From positions 1 to 20,058 of the forward strand of contig NZ_CAMYFI010000043.1 in the NCBI RefSeq assembly GCF_947255005.1: 20,058 bases of DNA, written 5' to 3'. Shown here in pieces: positions 7,179-13,941 of this stretch; positions within the stretch are counted from its first letter, which is position 1; every line of letters begins with the position of its first letter. The DNA is from an uncultured Tessaracoccus sp. (GTDB lineage Bacteria; Actinomycetota; Actinomycetes; Propionibacteriales; Propionibacteriaceae). The position numbers were made by a program, and so were the translations under genes. A model generated the notes under the pieces. It worked only from the letters and a program-made list of their open reading frames with translations, was not told the DNA's origin and made no database searches.

Positions 7179-7835
7179 ATGAGTGAACGAATTGTGAAGG
7201 GCATTCTGGGCACCAAGCTCGGTATGACCCAGATGTGGGACGACGACAACAAGGTCGTTCCCGTAACCGTGGTCCAAGCCGGCCCGTGCGTCGTCACGCA
7301 GGTCCGCACCCCCGAGGTCGACGGGTACTCCGCCGTGCAGCTCGGGTATGGCGCGTTGAAGGCCAAGAAGGTCACCAAGCCGGCGGCCGGCCACTTCGCA
7401 AAAGCTGACGTGACCCCGCGCAAGCACCTCGTTGAGCTTCGCACTGCCAATGCATCCGAGTTCACCCTCGGACAGGAGCTCACCGCCGATGTCTTCGCTG
7501 ACGGAGATATCGTCGACGTGACTGGCACCACGAAGGGCAAGGGCACCGCTGGTGTGATGAAGCGTCACGGCTTCGCTGGTCTGCGCGCCTCGCACGGTGT
7601 GCACCGCAAGCATCGCTCTCCCGGTTCTATTGGTGGATGCTCCACCCCCGGTCGCGTGTTCAAGGGCCTGCGCATGGCTGGCCGTATGGGCAACGACAAG
7701 GTGACCGTCCAGAATCTCAAGATCCACGCCGTGGACGCCGAGCGCGGTCTGCTGCTCGTGCGCGGCGCGATCCCCGGCAACAAGGGCTCGCTCGTCGTCG
7801 TGCGCAGCGCTGCCCGGAAGGGTGACGCAGCATGA
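7179..7835 (+). CDS. rplC: 50S ribosomal protein L3
   Basis: Early-assembly protein of the large subunit that reaches toward the peptidyl transferase centre. The product is 218 residues from ATG 7179 (MSERIVKGILGTKLGMTQMW), a normal bacterial length, with a GAGGTG ribosome binding site. An upstream reading of the same frame into rpsJ has no support. The extended loop block HGVHRKHRSPGSIGGCSTPGR, followed by VFKGLRMAGRMGNDKVTVQNL, is the family hallmark. The stop codon overlaps the rplD start by four bases (ATGA), which implies translational coupling. Confidence 0.98.
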   Translation: MSERIVKGILGTKLGMTQMWDDDNKVVPVTVVQAGPCVVTQVRTPEVDGYSAVQLGYGALKAKKVTKPAAGHFAKADVTPRKHLVELRTANASEFTLGQELTADVFADGDIVDVTGTTKGKGTAGVMKRHGFAGLRASHGVHRKHRSPGSIGGCSTPGRVFKGLRMAGRMGNDKVTVQNLKIHAVDAERGLLLVRGAIPGNKGSLVVVRSAARKGDAA

Positions 7836-8761
7836 GCACCAACAACGTTGACGTGATTGATGTCAAGGGTAAGAAGGCCGGCTCCGTTGAGCTGCCCGCT
7901 GAACTCTTCGACGTTCAGACCAACATCCCCTTGATCCACCAGGTCGTGGTGGCCCAATTGGCCGCCGCACGCCAGGGTACGCACAAGGTGAAAGGCCGCG
8001 GCGAAGTTCGTGGCGGCGGCAAGAAGCCTTGGCGTCAGAAGGGCACCGGCCGAGCTCGCCATGGCTCCACGCGCGCACCGCAGTGGACTGGTGGTGGCGT
8101 CGTGCACGGCCCGCAGCCTCGTGACTACGCGCAGCGCACACCTAAGAAGATGGTTGCAGCCGCGCTTCGGGGCGCACTGTCTGATCGTGCTCGCGAGCAG
8201 CAGGTGTTCGTCGTGAAGGAGCTCGTCGCTGGTGAGAAGCCGTCGACGAAGGCCGCGCTGGCTACGCTCGCGCAGTTCGGCGACATCGACAAGGTGCTCG
8301 TCGTGCTCGACCGCTTCGAGGAAGTCGCCTGGCTTTCCGTCCGTAACGCGGCACAGGTGCACGCCATCCTCGTCGATCAGCTGAACGCCTACGACGTGCT
8401 GGTCAATGACAAGGTCGTGTTCTCCGAGGCAGCGCTCGCGGCATTCGTCGCTGGCCCCGCCAGGGGAAAGTCGATGAAGGCGGCAGCGACGTCGGCCGAG
8501 GCCGTCGAGGTTGAGCAGTCCGCTCAGGCTCAGCCTGCACAGACCGAGGACGATGCACCCGCTGACGGTTCCTACAAGGGCGACAACCCTCCGGCAGGGT
8601 TCGACATCAAGGGCAATGCCGATTCCGGTAAGTTCCACACCCCCGAGTCCCCGTGGTACGGACGCACCAAGGCTGAGGTCTGGTTCAACAGCGTCGAGGC
8701 CGCCGAGGCCGCGGGCTTCGTGAACGCCGTCTCTAACAACTCCGAGGAGGAGAAGAAGTGA
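7832..8761 (+). CDS. rplD: 50S ribosomal protein L4 with an extra C-terminal domain
   Basis: L4 binds 23S rRNA, lines the exit tunnel and in enterobacteria represses its own operon. Residues 1-207 are a complete L4: the tunnel loop shows GRGEVRGGGKKPWRQKGTGR near 55-75 and WTGGGVVHGPQPRDY near 85-100. The product is 309 residues, about 100 longer than usual. Residues 208-247 are an Ala/Glu/Gln-rich linker. Residues of about 248-299 form a compact motif with DIKGNADSGKFHTPESPWYG, then RTKAEVWFNSVEAAEAAGF. This resembles the short sunset-type tail found in some actinobacterial proteins and, more distantly, Ada-like zinc-binding modules, but the cysteine ligands are missing. The identification of the tail is from memory. 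Starts and stops overlap with both neighbours (ATGA and GTGA). Confidence 0.96.
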   Translation: MSTNNVDVIDVKGKKAGSVELPAELFDVQTNIPLIHQVVVAQLAAARQGTHKVKGRGEVRGGGKKPWRQKGTGRARHGSTRAPQWTGGGVVHGPQPRDYAQRTPKKMVAAALRGALSDRAREQQVFVVKELVAGEKPSTKAALATLAQFGDIDKVLVVLDRFEEVAWLSVRNAAQVHAILVDQLNAYDVLVNDKVVFSEAALAAFVAGPARGKSMKAAATSAEAVEVEQSAQAQPAQTEDDAPADGSYKGDNPPAGFDIKGNADSGKFHTPESPWYGRTKAEVWFNSVEAAEAAGFVNAVSNNSEEEKK

Positions 8762-9063
8762 CCGGTCTGAAGATCCGCAATCATCGAGACATCATTCTGC
8801 GCCCCGTCGTGAGCGAGAAGAGCTACAACCTGCTCGACGAGAACAAGTACACGTTCATCGTCGCTCCCGACGCCAACAAGACCGAGATCAAGATCGCCAT
8901 CGAGGAGATCTTCGGCGTCAAGGTCCTCAGCGTGAACACCGCCAACCGCCGGGGCAAGTCCCGCCGTACCCGCTACGGCGTGGGCAAGACCGTCGACACC
9001 AAGCGTGCCATCGTCACCTTGGCTGAGGGCGACCGCATCGACATCTTCGGCCCGACCGAGTGA
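8758..9063 (+). CDS. rplW: 50S ribosomal protein L23
   Basis: Sits at the mouth of the exit tunnel and is the docking point for trigger factor and the signal recognition particle. The 101-residue product starts at GTG, which overlaps the rplD stop as GTGA and is preceded by GGAGGAGAAGAA. The L23 pattern is clear: DIILRPVVSEKSYNLLDENK, then FIVAPDANKTEIKIAIEEIF, VKVLSVNTANRRGK and a C-terminal strand KRAIVTLAEGDRIDIF. The length is typical. rplB follows after 29 bases. Confidence 0.98.
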   Translation: MTGLKIRNHRDIILRPVVSEKSYNLLDENKYTFIVAPDANKTEIKIAIEEIFGVKVLSVNTANRRGKSRRTRYGVGKTVDTKRAIVTLAEGDRIDIFGPTE

Positions 9064-9092
9064 TCGAGCGGCGAGGAAGGAACTGAACTTTC

Positions 9093-9929
9093 ATGGGTAT
9101 CCGCAAATACAAGCCGACTACGCCGGGCCGTCGCGGCTCGAGCGTCTCGGACTTCGCCGAGATCACTCGCTCGACGCCTGAGAAGTCGCTGCTCGTTGCT
9201 AAGACGAAGACGGGCGGTCGCAACAACTCCGGGCGCATCACGACGCGTCACATCGGCGGAGGTCACAAGCAGGCGTATCGCCTGATCGACTTCAAGCGTT
9301 ACGACAAGGATGGCGTACCCGCCAAGGTCGCGCACATCGAGTACGACCCGAACCGCACCGCGCGTATTGCACTTCTGCATTACGCCGACGGTGAGAAGCG
9401 TTACATCATTGCCCCGAACGGTCTGAGACAGGGTGCACAGGTGGTTGCCGGCCAGGGTTCTGACATCAAGCCGGGCAACAACCTTGAGCTGCGTCAGATC
9501 CCCGTCGGTACTGTGGTGCACGCCGTAGAGCTCCGCCCCGGCGGTGGTGCGAAGCTCGGCCGCTCGGCCGGCGCGTCCATCCAGCTCGTCGCTCGTGAGG
9601 GCAAACACGCCACGCTGCGTATGCCGTCGGGAGAAATGCGTATGGTCGATGTCCGTTGCCGTGCCACCATTGGTGCCGTCGGCAACGCTGAACAGGCCAA
9701 CGTCCACTGGGGTAAGGCCGGGCGCAACCGTTGGAAGGGTATTCGGCCGACTGTCCGCGGTGTCGTGATGAACCCGGTCGACCATCCTCACGGTGGCGGC
9801 GAGGGCCGCACGTCGGGTGGTCGCCATCCTGTCTCGCCTTGGGGTAAGAAGGAAGGCCGCACTCGCAGCAAGAAGAAGGCGAGCAACCGCATGATTGTCC
9901 GCCGCCGCAAGACCGGCAAGAAGCGCTGA
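9093..9929 (+). CDS. rplB: 50S ribosomal protein L2
   Basis: One of the most conserved large-subunit proteins; it helps join the subunits and supports peptidyl transfer. The 278-residue product starts MGIRKYKPTTPGRRGSSVSD with a purine-rich GAGGAAGGA upstream. Two RNA-binding halves can be followed: GRNNSGRITTRHIGGGHKQ in the first, then LRMPSGEMRMVDVRCRATIG. The conserved C-terminal block is VDHPHGGGEGRTSGGRHPVS (HPHGGG at 231-236), containing the histidine region near the peptidyl transferase centre. It ends in a basic KKKASNRMIVRRRKTGKKR tail. rpsS follows after 16 bases. Confidence 0.98.
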   Translation: MGIRKYKPTTPGRRGSSVSDFAEITRSTPEKSLLVAKTKTGGRNNSGRITTRHIGGGHKQAYRLIDFKRYDKDGVPAKVAHIEYDPNRTARIALLHYADGEKRYIIAPNGLRQGAQVVAGQGSDIKPGNNLELRQIPVGTVVHAVELRPGGGAKLGRSAGASIQLVAREGKHATLRMPSGEMRMVDVRCRATIGAVGNAEQANVHWGKAGRNRWKGIRPTVRGVVMNPVDHPHGGGEGRTSGGRHPVSPWGKKEGRTRSKKKASNRMIVRRRKTGKKR

Positions 9930-9945
9930 TAAGGGAGCCTGAACA

Positions 9946-10227
9946 ATGCCACGCAGTTTGAAGAAGGGCCCCTTCGTTGACGACCACCTGATGAAGAAGG
10001 TGGACGCTCAGAACGAAAAGGGCACAAAGAATGTCATTCGTACCTGGTCCCGGCGCTCCATGATCGTGCCGGACATGCTGGGTCACACCATCGCCGTCCA
10101 CGACGGCCGCAAGCACGTCCCGGTGTTCGTCACCGAGTCGATGATCGGTCACAAGCTCGGCGAGTTCGCCCCCACGCGCACCTTCAAGGGGCACGTGAAG
10201 GACGACAAGAAGGCGCGCCGGCGCTAA
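9946..10227 (+). CDS. rpsS: 30S ribosomal protein S19
   Basis: Small-subunit head protein that contacts S13 and the large subunit. The 93-residue product starts MPRSLKKGPFVDDHLMKKV, a textbook S19 N-terminus, after a GGGAG ribosome binding site. The core RTWSRRSMIVPDMLGHTIAV and the block HVPVFVTESMIGHKLGEFAP are intact, and it ends in a basic KDDKKARRR tail. The length is normal, and it lies between rplB and rplV in the usual order. Confidence 0.98.
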   Translation: MPRSLKKGPFVDDHLMKKVDAQNEKGTKNVIRTWSRRSMIVPDMLGHTIAVHDGRKHVPVFVTESMIGHKLGEFAPTRTFKGHVKDDKKARRR

Positions 10228-10254
10228 GGCAATCGAGAAATAGGGAACTGATTT

Positions 10255-10656
10255 ATGAGCAACGAAAACGGCATGAGCCGTCGCCGCGAGGTCCTGCTCG
10301 GGGATCGTCCTGGCTCGTACGCCATTGCGCGCCACGTCCGGATGAGCCCCCGCAAGGTCCGACGCGTCGTCGACCTGGTGCGCGGAATGGACGTCAACGA
10401 CGCCCTGACCGCGCTGAAGTTCGCGCCACAGGCAGCCTCAGATCCGGTGTATAAGGTGGTGGCTTCTGCCGTCGCCAACGCCGAGTCTGTCGAGGCCCTG
10501 CGTGCTGATGACCTCTACATTTCCAAGGCGTTCGTCGACGAAGGTGTCACCCTTCGTCGGATTCGCCCCCGCGCCAAGGGTTCCGCTAGCCGGATCCTCA
10601 AGCGAGGGAGCCACATCACCGTCGTTGTCGAACCCCGCGAGTCGAAGGAGGATTGA
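10255..10656 (+). CDS. rplV: 50S ribosomal protein L22
   Basis: Large-subunit protein whose long beta-hairpin lines the exit tunnel next to L4 and affects macrolide sensitivity. The 133-residue product starts at the ATG preceded by AGGGAA; a second ATG six codons on lacks a ribosome binding site. The core reads ARHVRMSPRKVRRVVDLVRG, then KFAPQAASDPVYKVVASAVANAE split over the middle, and the hairpin shows RRIRPRAKGSASRILKRGSH. The 20-residue N-terminal lead (MSNENGMSRRREVLLGDRPG) is a little longer than in many bacteria. The stop lies two bases before the rpsC GTG. Confidence 0.97.
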   Translation: MSNENGMSRRREVLLGDRPGSYAIARHVRMSPRKVRRVVDLVRGMDVNDALTALKFAPQAASDPVYKVVASAVANAESVEALRADDLYISKAFVDEGVTLRRIRPRAKGSASRILKRGSHITVVVEPRESKED

Positions 10657-10658
10657 TC

Positions 10659-11465
10659 GTGGGACAAAAGATTAATCCGAACGGCTTCCGGCTCGGCGTG
10701 ACGTCTGATCACACCACCCGTTGGTTCGCTGATAAGAACTACGCCGCACTCGTCGGTGAAGATGTCAAGATTCGCGAATGGCTCAAGGAGAACCTGGAGC
10801 GGGCCGGCATCTCGTCGATCGAGATCGAGCGCCGCTCTGAGCGCGTCACCATCTTCCTGCACGCCGCCCGCCCTGGCATCGTCATTGGGCGCAACGGCGC
10901 GGAAGCAGAGCGCGTGCGCGGCGAGCTCGAGAAGCTCACCGGCAAGCAGGTGCAGCTCAATATCCTTGAGGTGAAGAACACCGAGACCGACGCACAGCTC
11001 GTCGCGCAGGGTATCGCTGAGCAGCTCAGCGCGCGCGTCGCGTTCCGACGCGCCATGCGCAAGGCGCAGCAGTCCGCCATGCGAGCTGGGGCCAAGGGCA
11101 TCCGTATCAAGTGCTCCGGACGTCTCGGCGGCGCGGAAATGTCGCGCTCGGAAGGCTACCGCGAGGGTCGAGTTCCGCTGCACACGCTGCGTGCGGACAT
11201 CGACTACGGCTTCTTCGAGGCCCGTACCACCTTCGGCCGTATCGGTGTCAAGGTGTGGATCTACAAGGGCGACGTCACTGGCACGCGCGCTGAGCGCGCA
11301 GCGCAGAAGGCCGCCCGTAACCAGGCCCCCGGTGGCCGCCAGCGCCCAGGCCGTCGCCCGGGCCGTGGTGACCGTGGGGATCGTCCCGAGCGCGGCGGAC
11401 GTCGTCGCGCACAGGCCGCGGCACCTCAAGCCGAGGCTGCCGTGAACGAGAACGCAGGAGCCTGA
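10659..11465 (+). CDS. rpsC: 30S ribosomal protein S3
   Basis: S3 sits at the mRNA entry channel and contributes to helicase activity. The GTG at 10659 is chosen over the in-frame TTG at 10653 because AAGGAGG lies seven bases before it and it gives the classic MGQKINPNGFRLG start. The product is 268 residues. The KH domain carries the GIVIGRNGAE loop near 73-82, and the C-terminal domain shows GAKGIRIKCSGRLGGAEMSR. Residues from about 207 form a long Arg/Gly/Pro-rich tail ending AQAAAPQAEAAVNENAGA, an extension common in actinobacterial S3. It is tightly packed with rplV and rplP, with gaps of two and one bases. Confidence 0.98.
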   Translation: MGQKINPNGFRLGVTSDHTTRWFADKNYAALVGEDVKIREWLKENLERAGISSIEIERRSERVTIFLHAARPGIVIGRNGAEAERVRGELEKLTGKQVQLNILEVKNTETDAQLVAQGIAEQLSARVAFRRAMRKAQQSAMRAGAKGIRIKCSGRLGGAEMSRSEGYREGRVPLHTLRADIDYGFFEARTTFGRIGVKVWIYKGDVTGTRAERAAQKAARNQAPGGRQRPGRRPGRGDRGDRPERGGRRRAQAAAPQAEAAVNENAGA

Positions 11466-11466
11466 C

Positions 11467-11886
11467 ATGCTGATTCCTCGTCGAGTGAAATTCCGTAAGC
11501 AGCATCACCCTAAGCGCAGCGGTGTGGCCAAGGGCGGCACCAAGTTGGCGTTCGGTGATTACGGTATCCAGGCGCTCGAGCCGTCGTACCTGACCAACCG
11601 TCAGATTGAGGCAGCACGTATCGCGATGACCCGTCACATCAAGCGTGGCGGTAAGGTCTGGATCAACGTGTACCCGGATCGTCCACTCACCAAGAAGCCA
11701 GCTGAAACCCGCATGGGTTCCGGTAAGGGTTCTCCCGAGTGGTGGGTTGCCAACATTCAGCCCGGACGCGTCGTCTTCGAGCTCTCGGGTGTCGACGAAG
11801 CTGTGGCGCGTGAGGCACTCCGCCTCGCTATCCACAAGCTTCCTTTCAAGGCACGTTTCATCAAGCGCGAAGCAGGTGAGTTCTGA
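11467..11886 (+). CDS. rplP: 50S ribosomal protein L16
   Basis: Late-assembling large-subunit protein that helps position the tRNA elbow between the A and P sites. The 139-residue product starts MLIPRRVKFRKQHHPKRSG, the standard start, with AGGAG inside the end of rpsC as its ribosome binding site. It shows FGDYGIQALEPSYLTNRQIE, AARIAMTRHIKRGGKVWINV, the conserved RMGSGKGSPEWWVANIQPGR loop, and LRLAIHKLPFKARFI at the end. The length is normal. The stop shares its last A with the rpmC start (TGATG). Confidence 0.98.
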   Translation: MLIPRRVKFRKQHHPKRSGVAKGGTKLAFGDYGIQALEPSYLTNRQIEAARIAMTRHIKRGGKVWINVYPDRPLTKKPAETRMGSGKGSPEWWVANIQPGRVVFELSGVDEAVAREALRLAIHKLPFKARFIKREAGEF

Positions 11887-12116
11887 TGAGTAACGCACTG
11901 AAGGCCGCCGAATTGCGCGGCATGAGCCGTGACGCTCTGAACGAGAAGGTTGTTGAGCTGAAGCAAGAGCTGTTTGGACTGCGCTTCCAGGCCGCCACTG
12001 GCCAGCTCGAATCCCACGGACGTCTGCGCGAAGTCCGCAAGGACATCGCCCGTGTCTACACCGTGCTCCAGGAACGCAACCTGGGCATCGTCGAAGAGCC
12101 CTCTGAGGAGAACTGA
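11886..12116 (+). CDS. rpmC: 50S ribosomal protein L29
   Basis: Small helical protein beside L23 at the tunnel exit. The 76-residue product (MSNALKAAELRGMSRDALNE at its start) has the two-helix L29 pattern with VELKQELFGLRFQAATGQLE and LREVRKDIARVYTVLQER. A short acidic C-terminal tail (EEPSEEN) is present. The start overlaps the rplP stop and the stop overlaps the rpsQ start, each by one base, so translation of the three genes is probably coupled. Confidence 0.97.
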   Translation: MSNALKAAELRGMSRDALNEKVVELKQELFGLRFQAATGQLESHGRLREVRKDIARVYTVLQERNLGIVEEPSEEN

Positions 12117-12403
12117 TGACTGAACAGAACACCCAGGTCGAGCAGACCGAGGAGCGTGGCCGTCGCAAGGTCCTCACCGGCGTCGTAGTGAGCGACAAGA
12201 TGGACAAGACGATCGTCGTGATGGTGGAAGACCGCGTGAAGCACCCGCTGTATGGCAAGGTCATCACCAAGTCGGAGCGCCTCCAGGCGCACGATGAGGA
12301 CAACTCTGCTGGTATCGGCGACCGGGTGCGCGTCATGGAGACGCGCCCGCTGTCGGCGAAGAAGCGTTGGCGTTTGACCGAGATCGTGGAGCGCGCGAAG
12401 TAG
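12116..12403 (+). CDS. rpsQ: 30S ribosomal protein S17
   Basis: Primary 16S rRNA-binding protein with an OB-type barrel. The 95-residue product has a 15-residue acidic, Gln-rich lead before the conserved RRKVLTGVVVSDKMDKTIVV core. VKHPLYGKVITKSERLQAHD and IGDRVRVMETRPLSAKKRW follow. It is the last gene of the S10 part here: a strong hairpin begins 24 bases after the stop, and a sugar transporter cassette, rather than rplN, comes next. Confidence 0.98.
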   Translation: MTEQNTQVEQTEERGRRKVLTGVVVSDKMDKTIVVMVEDRVKHPLYGKVITKSERLQAHDEDNSAGIGDRVRVMETRPLSAKKRWRLTEIVERAK

Positions 12404-12426
12404 TATTCGTCTCAACACAACTGTCG

Positions 12427-12463
12427 ACGGTGGCTCGTTCCTTTTTGGGGAGCGGGCCACCGT
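12427..12463 (+). terminator. Strong hairpin ending the S10 operon
   Basis: ACGGTGGCTCGTTCC (12427-12441) pairs over 15 positions, two of them G-U, with GGAGCGGGCCACCGT (12449-12463) around the loop TTTTTGG. The T-run is in the loop instead of after the stem, where TCAAATT follows, so it is not a classic factor-independent terminator. Stem length and the location right after rpsQ make a termination role likely. Some read-through into the cassette cannot be excluded. Confidence 0.75.
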
Positions 12464-12468
12464 TCAAA

Positions 12469-12498
12469 TTCGTGCGAGCGAGCGGTGTTGGTTATACT
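12469..12498 (+). promoter_or_regulatory. Promoter of the sugar ABC transporter cassette
   Basis: TATACT at 12493-12498 is a close match to the vegetative -10 consensus and stands out in this G/C-rich gap. TTCGTG at 12469-12474 lies 18 bases upstream as a weak -35. Transcription starting near 12505 would give a leader of about 65 bases that contains an inverted repeat. The position, directly after the S10 terminator, supports independent expression of the cassette. Confidence 0.5.
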
Positions 12499-12518
12499 TC
12501 CCGTTGCGTAGATCGATT

Positions 12519-12545
12519 GAGGAATCAACTGTGGTGTTGATCCTC
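12519..12545 (+). promoter_or_regulatory. Inverted repeat in the transporter leader (operator or hairpin)
   Basis: GAGGAATCAAC (12519-12529) mirrors GTTGATCCTC (12536-12545), with one unpaired A. Its core ATCAAC-N6-GTTGAT (12524-12541) is a perfect palindrome. It lies about 20 bases downstream of the -10 hexamer and before the GGAGGAG ribosome binding site. This is a usual place for a sugar-responsive repressor operator, for example LacI or ROK family, but it does not show the typical central CG of LacI sites. An RNA hairpin is the alternative. Confidence 0.38.
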
Positions 12546-12570
12546 GCGTCACGCCAAGTGGAGGAGATCA

Positions 12571-13941
12571 ATGAAGACCAACAGATTCAAGGCAGTGCTT
12601 GCAAGCCTGGCAGCCGCAAGTCTCGCGCTCGTGGGGGCGTGCTCGTCGGGTGGTTCGGAAGGGGGTTCCTCGGCGAGCCCCAAAGCTTCCGACGACGCCT
12701 CGCCCTCGAAGGCTAGTGAAGCCCCAGCGTCGGACTACCCCGAGTTGAAGGGCAAGAGCCTGAACGTCGTCGCAGCCTGGTCCGGTGACGAGCAAAAGAA
12801 TTTCGAGAAAGTCCTGGCGAAGTTCCAGGAGCTCACCGGCGCGGAGGTGAAGTACGAGTCGTTTGGTGATAACGGTCCGACCTTCATTCAGACCCGCCTC
12901 GAAGGTGGAAACCCGCCAGACGTAGCGGTCGTCGCCCAGCCCGCGCTGCTGCAGAGCCTAGCCAAGGACGGCAACATCAAGTCGCTGTCCGAGGACGTGC
13001 AGGCTGTCGTCAAGAACAACTACTCGCAGTCGTGGATCGATCTCGGTAGCGTCGAAGACAAGAACTACGGCGTATGGTTCAAGGCCGCCAACAAGTCGAC
13101 GATGTGGTACAACACCTCCATCTGGGAAGAAGCTGGCGCCGACCCGGAGAAGGCCGCCCAAGATTGGGATGCCTTCGTGGAGCAGCTGGGCCTCATTCGC
13201 GACGCAGGGTACGCAGGTATCTCCGTGGGCGCCGATAAGGGCTGGCCGCTCACCGATTGGTTCGAGAACGTCTACCTCCGCGCGGCTGGCGCGGAGAAAT
13301 ACGATCAGCTCACCAAGCACGAGATCCCCTGGACTGACGATTCGGTGAAGGAGACACTCGAGATTCTGGGTAAGTTATGGGGTTCAGACGTGGTGCAGCC
13401 CGGCGGTGGCCAGCGCGATTTCCCGACCAGCGTGACGGAGACGTTCGGCGCTGATCCGAAGGCAGGCACCGTCTACGAAGGCGACTTCGTGGCGGGCAAC
13501 ATTACTGCAGACGGCAACTCTACCGTCGGCGAGACCGCCAAGTTTTTCGACTTTCCCTCGGTGAAGGGCTCCGCCCCGGCCGTCATGGGAGCCGGTGACG
13601 TCGCGGTGCAGTTCAATGATGAGGAAGCCACCAACGCCTTCATGAAGTTCCTCGCTTCCCCGGAGTCCGCGGTCGAGTGGATCCCGAGCGGCGGCCTCAC
13701 GTCGCCGAACAAGGCCGTAGACACGTCGCTGTACCCCGACGAGACCTCGAAGCAGATCGCTGAGGCGCTGGTGAACGCGAAAGACTTCCGTTTCGATATG
13801 TCCGACCTCACCCCGTCGGCCTTCGGCGGTACGGAGGGTCAGGGCTTCTGGCAGGAACTCATCACGTTCTACGAGAACCCGTCCGACGTTGCAGGTGCCA
13901 TGCAGCGGCTCGAGGCCGCAGCGGTGTCCGCCTACAAGTAA
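12571..13941 (+). CDS. Sugar ABC transporter substrate-binding lipoprotein (AglE-like, probably alpha-glucoside)
   Basis: Captures a carbohydrate outside the membrane and delivers it to the two permeases encoded next. The 456-residue product starts after GGAGGAG at ideal spacing. Residues 1-24 are a lipoprotein signal peptide with lipobox LVGAC, the lipidated cysteine being C24. A Ser/Gly/Ala-rich linker follows, then the two-lobed family 1 solute-binding fold from about residue 55: LNVVAAWSGDEQKNFEKVLA, GGNPPDVAVVAQPALLQSLA, and the hinge-like KAANKSTMWYNTSIWEEAG. Aromatic residues (several Trp) fit sugar stacking. The overall wording resembles AglE-type alpha-glucoside binders, a judgement from memory, so the substrate is tentative. 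Its stop is immediately followed by the permease ATG (TAAATG). Confidence 0.9.
   Translation: MKTNRFKAVLASLAAASLALVGACSSGGSEGGSSASPKASDDASPSKASEAPASDYPELKGKSLNVVAAWSGDEQKNFEKVLAKFQELTGAEVKYESFGDNGPTFIQTRLEGGNPPDVAVVAQPALLQSLAKDGNIKSLSEDVQAVVKNNYSQSWIDLGSVEDKNYGVWFKAANKSTMWYNTSIWEEAGADPEKAAQDWDAFVEQLGLIRDAGYAGISVGADKGWPLTDWFENVYLRAAGAEKYDQLTKHEIPWTDDSVKETLEILGKLWGSDVVQPGGGQRDFPTSVTETFGADPKAGTVYEGDFVAGNITADGNSTVGETAKFFDFPSVKGSAPAVMGAGDVAVQFNDEEATNAFMKFLASPESAVEWIPSGGLTSPNKAVDTSLYPDETSKQIAEALVNAKDFRFDMSDLTPSAFGGTEGQGFWQELITFYENPSDVAGAMQRLEAAAVSAYK

Noticed and set aside
7565..8638. Long minus-strand open frame opposite rplC/rplD
   Set aside because: It covers two certain ribosomal protein genes and has no recognisable protein pattern or ribosome binding site.
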